From Rathayibacter sp. VKM Ac-2804 (lineage in GTDB: Bacteria > Actinomycetota > Actinomycetes > Actinomycetales > Microbacteriaceae), in the NCBI RefSeq assembly GCF_009866655.1, contig NZ_CP047420.1, positions 2,232,001-2,296,000 of the forward strand: a stretch of 64,000 nt of DNA, given 5' to 3'. Under the pieces are notes generated by a model. It was not told where the DNA came from. It ran no database searches and saw nothing but the letters and a program-made list of their open reading frames with translations. The position numbers and the translations under genes are program-made. Numbering within the stretch: the stretch's first letter is position 1; each line of letters opens with the position of its first letter. Shown here piece by piece: positions 25,399 to 33,872 of this stretch.

Positions 25399-25977
25399 AT
25401 GGCCTCCGACAGTGAACCCTCCGTCACCCTCACCGATCCCCTCGAGGAGCGGCTGCGCGCCCAGGTCGCCCGCGAGGGCGAGCGCGCCGTCGCCCTGCGC
25501 TCGGCCGCGCTGCTGACCGGCGGCTACGAGGGCGAGGCGTTCCTGCTCACCGTCGGGGGCGAGCACGCGGCGGGCGTCCTGCAGGGCGCTCCGTCGCTGT
25601 ACTGGCCCGAGCTCTGGGGCGCCCGCGCCCTGCTCTACGTCTGGGACGACACCGCGGCCGACGCGGTCCTCGCGGGACTGGCCAACCCGGCCTGGCGCGT
25701 GCGCGAGATGTGCGCGCGGGTCTGCGCCGAGCGCGTCCTCGGCGGGCAGAAGAAGCTGGCGCGGCTCACCACGGACGAGCACGCGCGGGTCCGCGCGGCC
25801 GGCGCCCGGGCGCTGGTCGCCGCGGCCATCGCCGGGATCGGCTCCGGGCGCGACGCGAAGGGCGAGTTCGCGGCGAGTGTCGAGCAGACCCTGACCTCGA
25901 TGGTCCGCGACCCCGACAAGGACGTGCGCCGCGACGTGCGGGCCTCCCTGGATCTGCTCCGCGACGCCCGCCGCTGA
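25399..25977 (+). CDS. HEAT-repeat-like protein
   Basis: A 192-residue, mostly helical, soluble protein. The central and C-terminal parts look like HEAT/PBS repeats (NPAWRVREMCARVCAERVL; EHARVRAAGARALVAAA; DPDKDVRRDVRASLDLL). The N-terminal half (EGERAVALRSAALLTGGYEGEAFLLTVGG) has no recognised domain. A probable scaffold or binding protein; the function cannot be named. It converges on the YgiB-like gene, separated by a shared hairpin. Confidence 0.7.
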   Translation: MASDSEPSVTLTDPLEERLRAQVAREGERAVALRSAALLTGGYEGEAFLLTVGGEHAAGVLQGAPSLYWPELWGARALLYVWDDTAADAVLAGLANPAWRVREMCARVCAERVLGGQKKLARLTTDEHARVRAAGARALVAAAIAGIGSGRDAKGEFAASVEQTLTSMVRDPDKDVRRDVRASLDLLRDARR

Positions 25978-25987
25978 GAAGGCCTGC

Positions 25988-26010
25988 GTCGGCGGCGCTC
26001 AGCCGCCGAC
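25988..26010. terminator. Bidirectional hairpin between convergent genes
   Basis: GTCGGCGGC and GCCGCCGAC form a perfect 9-bp stem with loop GCTCA. The loop carries the stop codon of the minus-strand gene, and the stem starts 11 bases past the stop of the plus-strand gene. Confidence 0.7.
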
Positions 26011-26634
26011 GGTCGAGCCGAAGCCGGACTTGCCCGTGCCGCCGAAGCCACCGGCGAGGGTCGCCTTCGAGCCGACCGTGGATCCGGCGGGCGCCTTCTG
26101 CACCACGTCGGGCTGCGTCGGTCCTCGAGCCGCGAAGCCGCCCGTCGTGACCGGCGCCCAGCTCGTCGCCCGGGTCGAGTTCCAGCGCGACGACGCGAAG
26201 ATCAGCGGGCCGATCCAGTAGCCGCCGGCGTAGTGACCGCGGTACTCGTCCGTCGCCTCGCAGAGCTGCTCCGGATCGTCGCCGACCTCCTCGCCCTGGG
26301 CCTGGAGCTGCGCGATCTGCTCGCGGACGTCGGCGAGGCAGTCCTCGCGGCTCGCATAGACCGGGCGCTCGGCGTTCTCGGGGATGACGTAGTCCTGGCC
26401 GTCGGCCCCGGTGGTGACCACGCCGTCGGTGGAGGGGCTCGCGGAGTTGAGCGCGACCGCGAGGCCGAGGACGCCGACGGCTACGACGCCGCCGATGACG
26501 AGGCCGCGCCGCTTCGAGGCGATGCCGCTGATGCCGACGTCGCCCGAGCGGCGCCGCGCGGTGCGGGTGGTGCCGGCGGCGTCGCCGGCGGAGTCGGACG
26601 GGGCGTCCTGAGGCCGGTCGTCGGGGGTGGTCAT
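25999..26634 (-). CDS. YgiB-like (DUF1190-type) membrane-anchored protein
   Basis: A 211-residue protein with a basic cytoplasmic tail, one membrane segment (RGLVIGGVVAVGVLGLAVAL, about 50-69) and an outer domain containing VYASREDCLADVREQ, EQLCEATDEYRGHYAGGYWIGPL and a Gly/Ser-rich tail. The paired Cys and the YASREDC segment resemble E. coli YgiB. Its ATG overlaps the stop of the ATP-grasp gene, the same neighbourhood as ygiB-ygiC. Family function is unknown. Confidence 0.75.
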   Translation of the reverse strand: MTTPDDRPQDAPSDSAGDAAGTTRTARRRSGDVGISGIASKRRGLVIGGVVAVGVLGLAVALNSASPSTDGVVTTGADGQDYVIPENAERPVYASREDCLADVREQIAQLQAQGEEVGDDPEQLCEATDEYRGHYAGGYWIGPLIFASSRWNSTRATSWAPVTTGGFAARGPTQPDVVQKAPAGSTVGSKATLAGGFGGTGKSGFGSTVGG

Positions 26635-27890
26635 CGGATCTCCTCGTCCTGCGGGCGGTTCTCGCGCGCGTCCTGGGGCCGGCTGTGCTCGGCGTGGCCG
26701 AAGGCGGGCTCGTCGATGAAGTGCGGCACGAACTCCGCGAGGTCGCCGGTGATCGGCCCGCCGGTCTCGCGGACGTCGATGCCGGCCGGCGTCTCGCCGA
26801 CGATCCAGCTGCCGATCACGACCGTCCGCCCGTCGATGCGGGCCAGGTCGGCGAGGGACTGGTGGATGAAGCCCTCCTCGCCGTACGCGCCGCCGTTCTC
26901 CGCGACGACCGAGCCGTCCGCGTCGAGGATCGTGACGTTCGCGCCCTCCCGGCCGAGCCGGGGCTTGCGCACCTGCGCGGTGCCGACCAGCGGCTCGACG
27001 GAGGCGGGGAGGAGGTTCGGGTGGCCCGGGAACAGCTCCCAGAGCACCACGAGCAGCTGCTTGTTGCTGAGCAGCAGCTTCCAGGCCGGCTCGACCCAGC
27101 GGGTTCGCTCGCGCCGGTCGAGCAGGAGCCCGCCGAACTGCTCGCCGAGCATCCACTCCCACGGGTAGAGCTTGAAGATCCGCCGGATCGGCTCGCCGTC
27201 GGCGTCGAGGAAGCCGGCGCCGTCGAGCTCGTAGCGGATGTCCTCCACGAAGATCAGCTTCGGGTCGAAGCCCGCCTGCGCCGCGGTCTCGGCCATGTAG
27301 GCGACGGTGTCCGCGTCCTCGACGATCAGCTCGCCGTCGCCGGAGTCGTGCAGCGAGGCGAGGTGCAGCCGCGCGCCCTCGTCCAGGCGCCAGCGGTCGA
27401 CCCGGAGGTGCCGCCACTGCTCGACGAGCTGCTCGTGCAGGCTGTTGAACTGGTCGGCCTCGGGCCCGCGCGTCTGCTCGAGCCACTGCCACTGCGCGGC
27501 GGCCGTCTCGACGAGCGAGGTCGGGGTGTCGGCGTTGAACTCCAGCAGCGACACCGTGCGGTCGCCGTCGTAGGCGAGGTCGAAGCGTCCGTAGACCGTC
27601 GGGTCGTCCTCGTCCCACGAGGTGCGCACGAGGTCGTGGAAGCGCTCCGGGATGCCGAACTCGGCGAAGCGCCCGGTGCGGACGACGTGCTCGCAGGCGT
27701 CCATGCAGCGGTCGAAGAGCTCCTGCGTCGCCGTCTCGAGCAGCTCGATCTCGGCGGGCGTGAAGCCGTAGGCCGCGGACTCGTTCCAGTAGGGCCGGCC
27801 GCCCTCGGACGGGAGGTCGTAGAAGCTGAAGCCGACCTCGTCGCACCGGGCACGCCAGTCGGGACGAGGGGTCAGGCTGTGTCTGCGCAT
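26631..27890 (-). CDS. YgiC-like ATP-grasp glutathionylspermidine-synthase-family protein
   Basis: A 419-residue member of the GSP_synth ATP-grasp family. Landmarks are GFSFYDLPSEGGRPYWNESAAY near the N-terminus, VYGRFDLAYDG..LLEFNADTPTSL, and the ATP-grasp end segment VRKPRLGREGANVTI followed by VIGSWIVGETPAGIDVRE. YgiC-type members lack the amidase domain of E. coli Gss, and their substrates are unknown. The start has GGAG nine bases upstream and a TAGACT box. Coupled to the YgiB-like gene. Confidence 0.87.
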   Translation of the reverse strand: MRRHSLTPRPDWRARCDEVGFSFYDLPSEGGRPYWNESAAYGFTPAEIELLETATQELFDRCMDACEHVVRTGRFAEFGIPERFHDLVRTSWDEDDPTVYGRFDLAYDGDRTVSLLEFNADTPTSLVETAAAQWQWLEQTRGPEADQFNSLHEQLVEQWRHLRVDRWRLDEGARLHLASLHDSGDGELIVEDADTVAYMAETAAQAGFDPKLIFVEDIRYELDGAGFLDADGEPIRRIFKLYPWEWMLGEQFGGLLLDRRERTRWVEPAWKLLLSNKQLLVVLWELFPGHPNLLPASVEPLVGTAQVRKPRLGREGANVTILDADGSVVAENGGAYGEEGFIHQSLADLARIDGRTVVIGSWIVGETPAGIDVRETGGPITGDLAEFVPHFIDEPAFGHAEHSRPQDARENRPQDEEIR

Positions 27891-27931
27891 GTGCGCTCCA
27901 GTCTACGACCGGCCTCCGCCACTCCCTCGGG

Positions 27932-28198
27932 TCAGAGGTAGTCCACTCCGTAGAGGTCGTCGTAGTCGGGCGCCCCGTCCGCGTGCGGCGCCGTGGGGAG
28001 CGGAGCCTCGTCGTGCAGCTCGAGCACGACGGAGCTCGTCGCGGTCAGCAGCACCTCGACCTGCCCGCCGAGCACCGTGCGGAGAGAGAGGAACGCGGGC
28101 GCGGCGCGCATCGCCTCGAGGACGGCCTGCTTCGTCCGCTCCATCGTCGCGTCCGCGGCGAGGAGGTACGTCCGCTCGGACACCGTCACCTGCAGCAT
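27932..28198 (-). CDS. Small conserved-looking protein of unknown function
   Basis: An 88-residue protein, MLQVTVSERTYLLAADATMERTKQ..., with alternating strands and helices and an acidic C-terminal tail (APDYDDLYGVDYL). No domain is recognised. ATG 28198 is chosen because GGGGGAAG precedes it and a TATGTG box lies further upstream. The frame stays open to 28360, so a 142-residue form starting within the tandem repeats at 28.34-28.40 kb is possible. Confidence 0.5.
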   Translation of the reverse strand: MLQVTVSERTYLLAADATMERTKQAVLEAMRAAPAFLSLRTVLGGQVEVLLTATSSVVLELHDEAPLPTAPHADGAPDYDDLYGVDYL

Positions 28199-28341
28199 GC
28201 TTCCCCCGTCGTCGTGTTCGGCACATAGGCCCGAGTCCTCAGCGTACGGAGCCGAGCCGATCGGGAAGACCGCGTTGACCCGCCGACGGCCGTCGGGTAG
28301 GACGCGGACGCGGGGGCGCTGCGGGACGTCGGCCGCGGGTG

Positions 28342-28405
28342 TCATGCGCTGTCCTGTCATGCGCTGTCCTGAGTCATGCGCTGTCCTGAGTCATGCGCTG
28401 TCCCG
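28342..28405. repeat. Four tandem copies of the end of the LacI gene
   Basis: TCATGCGCTGTCCTG occurs at 28342-28356, 28357-28373 (with AG), 28374-28390 (with AG) and, as TCATGCGCTGTCCCG, at 28391-28405. The last copy is the final codons and stop of the LacI gene read on its opposite strand (..DSA-stop). The stop region has therefore been copied three times downstream. Confidence 0.9.
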
Positions 28406-29422
28406 CCACTCCGGCCAGGGCGTGACGACCGTCATCGGGTCAGCGGCGCCCGCACCACCGGGGGTGAGCAGCTCCGACAGTCGGAAGGCGGCCGCGCGGG
28501 CGATCAGCGCGCGGTCGATGGTGAGCGAGGTGAGGCTGGGGAGCATGGCCGCGCCCAGGCTCAGGCCGTCGATGCCGGCGATGCGGACGTCGCGCGGCAC
28601 CCTCAGCCCGAGCCGGCTCGCGCGCTGCAGGGCGCCGAGCGCCATCATGTCGTTGAACGCGATGACGGCGTCGACGTCGGGGTGCGCGGCGATCAGCTCG
28701 CCGAAGGCGTCGGCCCCACCGGCGATCGTCTCGTCGCCGGCCGTGACCAGCACGGCCTCGCCGGGCTCGAGGCACTCCTCGAACCGGTGCCGACGGGTGC
28801 TCGGCGCGTAGTAGCCCGGGTCGGCGTGGTCGATCATGCCGATGCGCCGCGCCCCGCGCTCGCGCAGTCCGTCCACGAGCGCGCGCATCCCGGGCGCGAA
28901 GTCCACGGCGATCGCGTGCACGCCGGGCAGCTCGGCGTCGCGCTCGATCAGCAGGACCGGCACTCCCCGCGCCGCCCGGCGGATCGACTCCAGGCTCTCG
29001 CGGGCGAGGTAGCCGACGATGACGTCCACCTGGGTGGCGAGGTCCGCCACGATCTGCTGCTCGGACTCGTTCGTCTCGGCGACGACGACGACCTGCCAGC
29101 CGCGAGCGGAGAACTCCTCCAGCAGCTCGGCGGCGAGGTCGGTGTAGTACGGGTTCCGCAGCGAGGTGATCACGAGACCGACCGCGATGCTCTTCTGCCG
29201 CGCCATGTTCGCGGCGAAGCGGCTCGGGACGTAGCCGAGGGTCTCGCTCACGGCGAGCACGCGCTCGCGGGTCGCGGCGCTGATCTCGGACATCCCGTTC
29301 ATCGCGCGGGTGACGGTCTGCCGCGAGACGCCGGCCTCGCGGGCGACGTCCCGGATGGTGGCACGGCGGCCGAGCCCGTCGGGGCGCGGGAGGGCGGGCG
29401 GCGGCACGTCGGAGCGCTCCAC
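28391..29422 (-). CDS. LacI-family regulator of the adjacent sugar operon
   Basis: A 343-residue repressor. The HTH and hinge are TIRDVAREAGVSRQTVTRAM..ISAATRERVLAVSETLGYVPSRFAANMARQ; the periplasmic-binding-protein-like effector domain follows (IAVGLVITSLRNPYYTDLAAELL..AFNDMMALGAL). GTG 29422 is chosen over ATG 29443 because AAGGAG stands six bases before it. It diverges from the carbohydrate ABC operon, whose leader holds a 32-bp perfect palindrome, the likely operator. Confidence 0.92.
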   Translation of the reverse strand: MERSDVPPPALPRPDGLGRRATIRDVAREAGVSRQTVTRAMNGMSEISAATRERVLAVSETLGYVPSRFAANMARQKSIAVGLVITSLRNPYYTDLAAELLEEFSARGWQVVVVAETNESEQQIVADLATQVDVIVGYLARESLESIRRAARGVPVLLIERDAELPGVHAIAVDFAPGMRALVDGLRERGARRIGMIDHADPGYYAPSTRRHRFEECLEPGEAVLVTAGDETIAGGADAFGELIAAHPDVDAVIAFNDMMALGALQRASRLGLRVPRDVRIAGIDGLSLGAAMLPSLTSLTIDRALIARAAAFRLSELLTPGGAGAADPMTVVTPWPEWRDSA

Positions 29423-29499
29423 GGTCCTCTCCTTCGGGATCATCCGGTGATGGCAACACGCAGATGGTGCCAACGGCCTCGGCTTTCGCGACATGCGCC

Positions 29500-29529
29500 T
29501 TGACATGCCGACGGCCGCCAGCTTAGCGT
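29500..29529 (+). promoter_or_regulatory. Housekeeping-type promoter of the carbohydrate ABC operon
   Basis: TTGACA (29500-29505), an 18-base spacer and TAGCGT (29524-29529). This is the clearest -35/-10 pair in the window. Transcription would start near 29536, just before the palindromic operator. Confidence 0.75.
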
Positions 29530-29541
29530 GTGGGCATTCAC

Positions 29542-29573
29542 GGCCGTGACCGTTCACGTGAACGGTCACGGCC
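29542..29573. promoter_or_regulatory. 32-bp perfect palindrome, probable LacI-family operator
   Basis: The half-site GGCCGTGACCGTTCAC is followed by its exact reverse complement, centred between 29557 and 29558. The core carries the central CG typical of LacI-family operators. It begins 13 bases after the -10 box, so bound repressor would block initiation or early elongation. As RNA it could form a 14-16 bp hairpin in the leader. Confidence 0.85.
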
Positions 29574-29628
29574 ACCGTGGACACCCGCCCGCCGAACATC
29601 CGCCCGCCCTTCGATGGAGAAGAACGCC

Positions 29629-31224
29629 ATGCCTCTGAAGACGACGCCACTGATCACGAGATCGCTCGCCGCAGCGACCGTCCTCGCTTCGACGGCCGGG
29701 CTCACCGCCTGCACCGACGGCGGCTCGACGGCCGACGACGGCTCCGTCGACGTCCTGATCGCGCAGAGCACGGCGCAGGTGCCGGTCGGCGAGACCGCCT
29801 GGGCGGCCGCGCTGGCGGCGGAGACCGGCTGCACGGTGAACTGGAACACGATCGACGACACCGCGTGGAACCAGCAGAAGAACCCGTCGCTCGCGGCGGG
29901 GGACGTGCCCGACATCGCCCTCCGCGCCGTCGGCGCGAACGACGCGGTGCAGTATCCCGGTCTCTTCGAGGACATCGCGCTGCACCTGGACGACCTGCCG
30001 AACGTGCAGCGCTTCTTCGAGGAGAAGCCCGACGCGCGCAGGCTGGTCGAGAACGAGAAGGGCGAGATCCACTCGCTCTCCTCCTCGCGCGGCAGCGGCT
30101 ACGCCGGGTCCGGGCAGCACATGATGATCAACCGGGCCTGGCTCGACGCGCTCGGTCTCGAGATCCCGCGGACGTGGGACGAGCTGACGACGGTGCTCGA
30201 GGCGTTCAGGACGCGCGACCCGAACGGCAACGGGCAGGCCGACGAGATCCCCTTCAACATCCGGCGCCTCGACACCGGCGGATTCGGCTGGTACAGCCCG
30301 TTCCTGCTGCTCAACTCGACCGGCGTCGTGACCTCGTTCAACAAGGGCCCGTCCTCGCAGGGGATCCGCGTCTCCGACGGCGAGGTGTCCAGCTTCCTCG
30401 TCTCGGAGGAGTACCGGCGGGTCGTCGGCTACCTGCACGAGCTGCTCGCGGCCGGGCTCGTCCCCGCCGACGCGCTCACCAAGGACGACTCGGCCTACTA
30501 CGCCGATCAGAAGGGCGACGGGCGGAACGCCCGCACCGGGCTGATCTTCGGCTGGTCGCTGGCCGACTTCGGCGATCTCCGCGACCAGTACGTCGCGATG
30601 CCGGCGCCGGCCGACTCCGCGAGCCGGCCGGCCCAGGACGTGGTCTGGGACGGCTCCGACAACGAGTACGAGGGCGGGAAGCTCGCCGTCTCGGCCGCCG
30701 CGGCGGGCGACGAGTGCGTGTGGAAGGTCGTCGACGCCCTCTACAGCGAGAAGTACTCGATCCAGCAGTTCACCGGGTCGATCCCCGAGTACGTGACCGA
30801 CGACGGCGACAGCACCTACACGGTCACCGAGGCGTACCGCGCGGCGGTCGCCGACGGCCGCGACCCCGCGCTCGCCGATCGACTGGCCGGCTGGATCCCC
30901 GACTCGGTGACGCTGAACGGCGACTGGAACCGGGACGACCTCCGCGAGGTCGACGACGTCTACGCCGAGCAGTACTCCCACTACGACCACGTGCGCGACG
31001 TGATGCCCGACTACGTGCGCCTCTCCGCGGAGGACGCGACGATCGTCGCCAACAACGACACCGCCGTCCTCAACTACGCCATGCAGAAGACCTCGCAGTG
31101 GATCGCGGAGGGCGGCGTCGACGAGGAGTGGGACGAGTACGTCTCCCAGGTGACGTCGATCGGGCTCGACCAGAACGTCGAGCTCTGGCAGAAGGCCTAC
31201 GACCTCGCCACTGCCGCCTCATGA
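29629..31224 (+). CDS. Carbohydrate ABC transporter substrate-binding lipoprotein (LplA/LipO-like)
   Basis: A 531-residue family-1 solute-binding protein. The lipobox is AGLTAC at about residues 21-26. Typical large-ligand features are MINRAWLDALGLEIPRTWDEL, DPNGNGQADEIPF (a calcium-loop-like segment) and VVDALYSEKYSIQQF. Length and partners match the LplA group that captures oligosaccharides. The ribosome site GGAGAAG precedes ATG 29629. Its stop overlaps the first permease gene (ATGA). Confidence 0.92.
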   Translation: MPLKTTPLITRSLAAATVLASTAGLTACTDGGSTADDGSVDVLIAQSTAQVPVGETAWAAALAAETGCTVNWNTIDDTAWNQQKNPSLAAGDVPDIALRAVGANDAVQYPGLFEDIALHLDDLPNVQRFFEEKPDARRLVENEKGEIHSLSSSRGSGYAGSGQHMMINRAWLDALGLEIPRTWDELTTVLEAFRTRDPNGNGQADEIPFNIRRLDTGGFGWYSPFLLLNSTGVVTSFNKGPSSQGIRVSDGEVSSFLVSEEYRRVVGYLHELLAAGLVPADALTKDDSAYYADQKGDGRNARTGLIFGWSLADFGDLRDQYVAMPAPADSASRPAQDVVWDGSDNEYEGGKLAVSAAAAGDECVWKVVDALYSEKYSIQQFTGSIPEYVTDDGDSTYTVTEAYRAAVADGRDPALADRLAGWIPDSVTLNGDWNRDDLREVDDVYAEQYSHYDHVRDVMPDYVRLSAEDATIVANNDTAVLNYAMQKTSQWIAEGGVDEEWDEYVSQVTSIGLDQNVELWQKAYDLATAAS

Positions 31225-32144
31225 CGCGGACGGCTCCCGCCCCGGTCGCCGCCCCGGTCGCCGCCCTCCGCAGCGTCCGCCACCAGTGGCAGCTCTGGCT
31301 GATGGTCCTGCCGGCACTGCTGTTCACCGTCGTCTTCGCCTACGTGCCGCTCTACGGACTGCAGCTCGCGTTCCGGACGTACGTGCCGGCCCTGGGACTG
31401 AGCGGCGGCGAGTGGGTCGGCCTCGACTACTTCGTCCAGTTCTTCGAGTCGCCGCTCTTCTCGACGATCGTGCTGAACACGGTGCAGATCAGCCTCTGGA
31501 CGCTCGCCATGGGCTTCATCGCCCCGATCGTGCTGGCGCTGCTGATCAACCAGATCGGCGCCGGGCGGCTGAAGAGCTTCGTGCAGACGATCACCTACAT
31601 GCCGCACTTCATCTCGGTGGTGGTGATCGTCGCGATGATCAGCATCTTCCTGCGCCCGGAGAACGGGATCCTCGGCCGGTTCCTCCCGGGACAGAACCTG
31701 CTCGCCGAGCCGGACGCGTTCTCGACGATCTACTGGATCAGCGAGGTCTGGCAGCACTGCGGCTGGAACGCGATCATCTACCTCGCCGCGCTCTCGACCG
31801 TCGACACCTCGCTCTACGAGGCGGCGCGGATCGACGGCGCCGGGCGGCTGCGGCTGATCCGCTACGTCGACATCCCCACGATCCTGCCGACCGCGGCGAT
31901 CCTGCTCATCCTCAACATGGGCTCGGTGCTGAGCGTCGGCTTCGAGAAGGTCTACCTGATGCAGAACGCGCTCAATCTGTCGTCGTCGGAGGTCATCGCG
32001 ACCTACACCTACAAGATCGGCATCCTGAGCAACCAGTTCTCCTACTCGACCGCCATCGGCCTCTTCAACACGGTGATCAACTTCGCCCTGCTGATCCTGG
32101 CCAACCACCTCGCCAAGCGCGCAACGGGCTCCAGTGTCTTCTGA
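31221..32144 (+). CDS. Carbohydrate ABC permease (LplB-like)
   Basis: A 307-residue inner-membrane permease with six membrane segments. The ATPase-docking EAA loop is YEAARIDGAGRLRLIRYVDIPTILP. WLMVLPALLFTVVFAYVPLYGLQLAFR at the N-terminus is typical of LplB. It should pair with the second permease encoded next. No ATPase gene is in the operon, so a shared MsmX-type ATPase elsewhere is probably used; this is inference from the family. Confidence 0.92.
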   Translation: MTRTAPAPVAAPVAALRSVRHQWQLWLMVLPALLFTVVFAYVPLYGLQLAFRTYVPALGLSGGEWVGLDYFVQFFESPLFSTIVLNTVQISLWTLAMGFIAPIVLALLINQIGAGRLKSFVQTITYMPHFISVVVIVAMISIFLRPENGILGRFLPGQNLLAEPDAFSTIYWISEVWQHCGWNAIIYLAALSTVDTSLYEAARIDGAGRLRLIRYVDIPTILPTAAILLILNMGSVLSVGFEKVYLMQNALNLSSSEVIATYTYKIGILSNQFSYSTAIGLFNTVINFALLILANHLAKRATGSSVF

Positions 32145-32145
32145 C

Positions 32146-32175
32146 GAGCGCGGGCCTTCCGAGCGCGGGCCTTCC
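32146..32175 (+). repeat. 15-bp direct tandem duplication
   Basis: GAGCGCGGGCCTTCC occurs twice in succession directly after the stop of the first permease gene, followed by a partial third copy (GAGC). Confidence 0.85.
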
Positions 32176-32217
32176 GAGCAGCGCTGGGACCCGTGGACAC
32201 CGAGGGAGAGAAGACCC

Positions 32218-33195
32218 ATGACCTCTGCACCCGACACGCTCAGCATCGTGACGGCCGCGCCCGGGACCGGTGGCCGGGCGCCGCTCCCGCCCCGCCGTCG
32301 ACGCCGATCGGTGCCGAAGCGCCCGCTGGACCGGCTGATCGACGTCGTCGCCGGCCTGCTGATCGCGGTCGTCGTGCTCGCGGTGCTGTACCCGCTGTGG
32401 TTCATCGTCGTCGCGTCGTTCTCCGATCCGGCGGCGGTCTCCTCCGGCCGGCTCACGCTGATCCCCGAGGGCTTCCGGCTCTCGGGCTACGAGCGCCTGC
32501 TCCAGGACGAGCGCATCTGGAACGGCTACCGCAACTCCATCGTCTACGCCGTCGTCGGGACGGCGCTCAACCTGCTCGTCACGATCCCGGCCGCGTTCGC
32601 CCTCTCGCGCCCCGAGTTCCGGCCGCGGCGGGTGCTGCTGCTGGCGTTCGCGGTCACGCTGTTCTTCTCGGGCGGGCTGATCCCGAACTACCTGCTCTAC
32701 CGGGACCTCGGGCTGCTGAACTCGATGTGGGTGTTCGTCCTCCCCGGCGCGCTCAGCGTCTTCAACCTGATCATCGCGCGGTCGTTCTTCGAGACCTCGA
32801 TCCCCGAGGAGCTGCACGACGCCGCCCGCATCGACGGCGTGACCTACCTCGGCTTCTTCCTGCGGATCGTCCTCCCGCTGTCGGCGGCGATCGTCGCCGT
32901 GATCGGGCTGTACTACTTCGTCGGGCACTGGAACGACTACTTCACCGGGCTCGTCTTCGTCCGGGACGCCTCGCTCCTGCCGCTGCAGAACATCCTGCAG
33001 AGCATCCTCCTGGCGAATCAGTCGGTCGCCGGCCAGGGCGGCAGCGGCGGCCAGTCCGCGCAGCAGTTGCAGGAGACGGCCGATCAGATCAAGTACGGCG
33101 TGATCATCGTGTCGACCCTGCCGCTGCTCGTGCTCTACCCGTTCCTGCAGAGGTACTTCACCAAGGGCGTGCTGGTCGGGGCGGTGAAGGGCTGA
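32218..33195 (+). CDS. Carbohydrate ABC permease (LplC-like)
   Basis: A 325-residue permease with a basic N-terminal tail, six membrane segments and the EAA loop LHDAARIDGVTYLGFFLRIVLPLSAAIVAVIG. The LplC-type C-terminus QRYFTKGVLVGAVKG is complete. ATG 32218 has GGGAGAG eight bases upstream. A longer frame begins at GTG 32134 inside the previous gene but would encode the tandem-duplicated segment, so it is not preferred. It partners the LplB-like permease. Confidence 0.92.
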   Translation: MTSAPDTLSIVTAAPGTGGRAPLPPRRRRRSVPKRPLDRLIDVVAGLLIAVVVLAVLYPLWFIVVASFSDPAAVSSGRLTLIPEGFRLSGYERLLQDERIWNGYRNSIVYAVVGTALNLLVTIPAAFALSRPEFRPRRVLLLAFAVTLFFSGGLIPNYLLYRDLGLLNSMWVFVLPGALSVFNLIIARSFFETSIPEELHDAARIDGVTYLGFFLRIVLPLSAAIVAVIGLYYFVGHWNDYFTGLVFVRDASLLPLQNILQSILLANQSVAGQGGSGGQSAQQLQETADQIKYGVIIVSTLPLLVLYPFLQRYFTKGVLVGAVKG

Positions 33196-33848
33196 TGGCG
33201 TCGCTCGCCGAGCGCTACGAGGCGGCCTGCCGGATGGTCCTGCTCGTCCTGGTGGTCTCGGCGGCGATGCTCGTCTTCACCCTGCGCGGCGCGGTGGTCG
33301 CGGGGTTCTTCCCGTCCGTCGCCGCCGCGCACGCCGTGTACCGCGCCCGGCTGCTCGACGCCGACGGACCGTGGTCGCTCCGGCGCACCGTCTCGACGTT
33401 CGCGCGCTCCTGGAGCGACGAGTTCCCGCGGGCCAACCTCCCCGGCGCCGTCCTGCTCGGTGTCGGCGCGCTGCTCTGGGCCGACCACCGGATCCTGGGC
33501 GGCCTCGAGGTCGACGCCGTCGGCGTCGCGGCCACCGGGGTGCTGCTCGTCGTGACCGTCCTCTTCGCGCTGTTCGCGGTCGAGTTCTGGATCGTGCGGG
33601 CGCACTTCGCGGAGCGGACGCGCTGGCAGCTGCGGACGACGGCGCTGCTGCTGCTCGCGCGGCCGCTCTGCACCCTGATGCTGGCCGCGGTGCTGCTCCT
33701 GCTGCTGGCGCTCGCGACGAGCGCTCCAGTGCTCGGGCTCCTCGCCGCGGCGGCGGTCCTCCCGTTCGCCGCGACGGCCGTCGTCCAGGCCTTCGGCCGG
33801 CTGCCGGGCTTCCGTCCGTCGTCGCCGGCACGTCCGCCGACCGCATGA
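33195..33848 (+). CDS. DUF624/YesL-like membrane protein
   Basis: A 217-residue protein with four or five membrane segments (MVLLVLVVSAAMLVFTLRG; GAVLLGVGALLW; ATGVLLVVTVLFALFAVEFW; LLLLALATSAPVLGLLAAAAVLPF). Length, context and the FARSWSDEFPRAN segment match YesL-like DUF624 proteins, which accompany LplABC transporters. Its start overlaps the previous stop by one base (TGATG). Role unknown, probably in regulation or assembly of the uptake system. No glycoside hydrolase gene accompanies the operon. Confidence 0.82.
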   Translation: MASLAERYEAACRMVLLVLVVSAAMLVFTLRGAVVAGFFPSVAAAHAVYRARLLDADGPWSLRRTVSTFARSWSDEFPRANLPGAVLLGVGALLWADHRILGGLEVDAVGVAATGVLLVVTVLFALFAVEFWIVRAHFAERTRWQLRTTALLLLARPLCTLMLAAVLLLLLALATSAPVLGLLAAAAVLPFAATAVVQAFGRLPGFRPSSPARPPTA

Positions 33849-33872
33849 GGAAGGGCGGGTCTCGATCCGCCG

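Noticed and set aside
29629..33848. Polysaccharide utilisation locus with its own hydrolase
   Set aside because: No glycoside hydrolase or lyase gene occurs in or beside the operon within the window.
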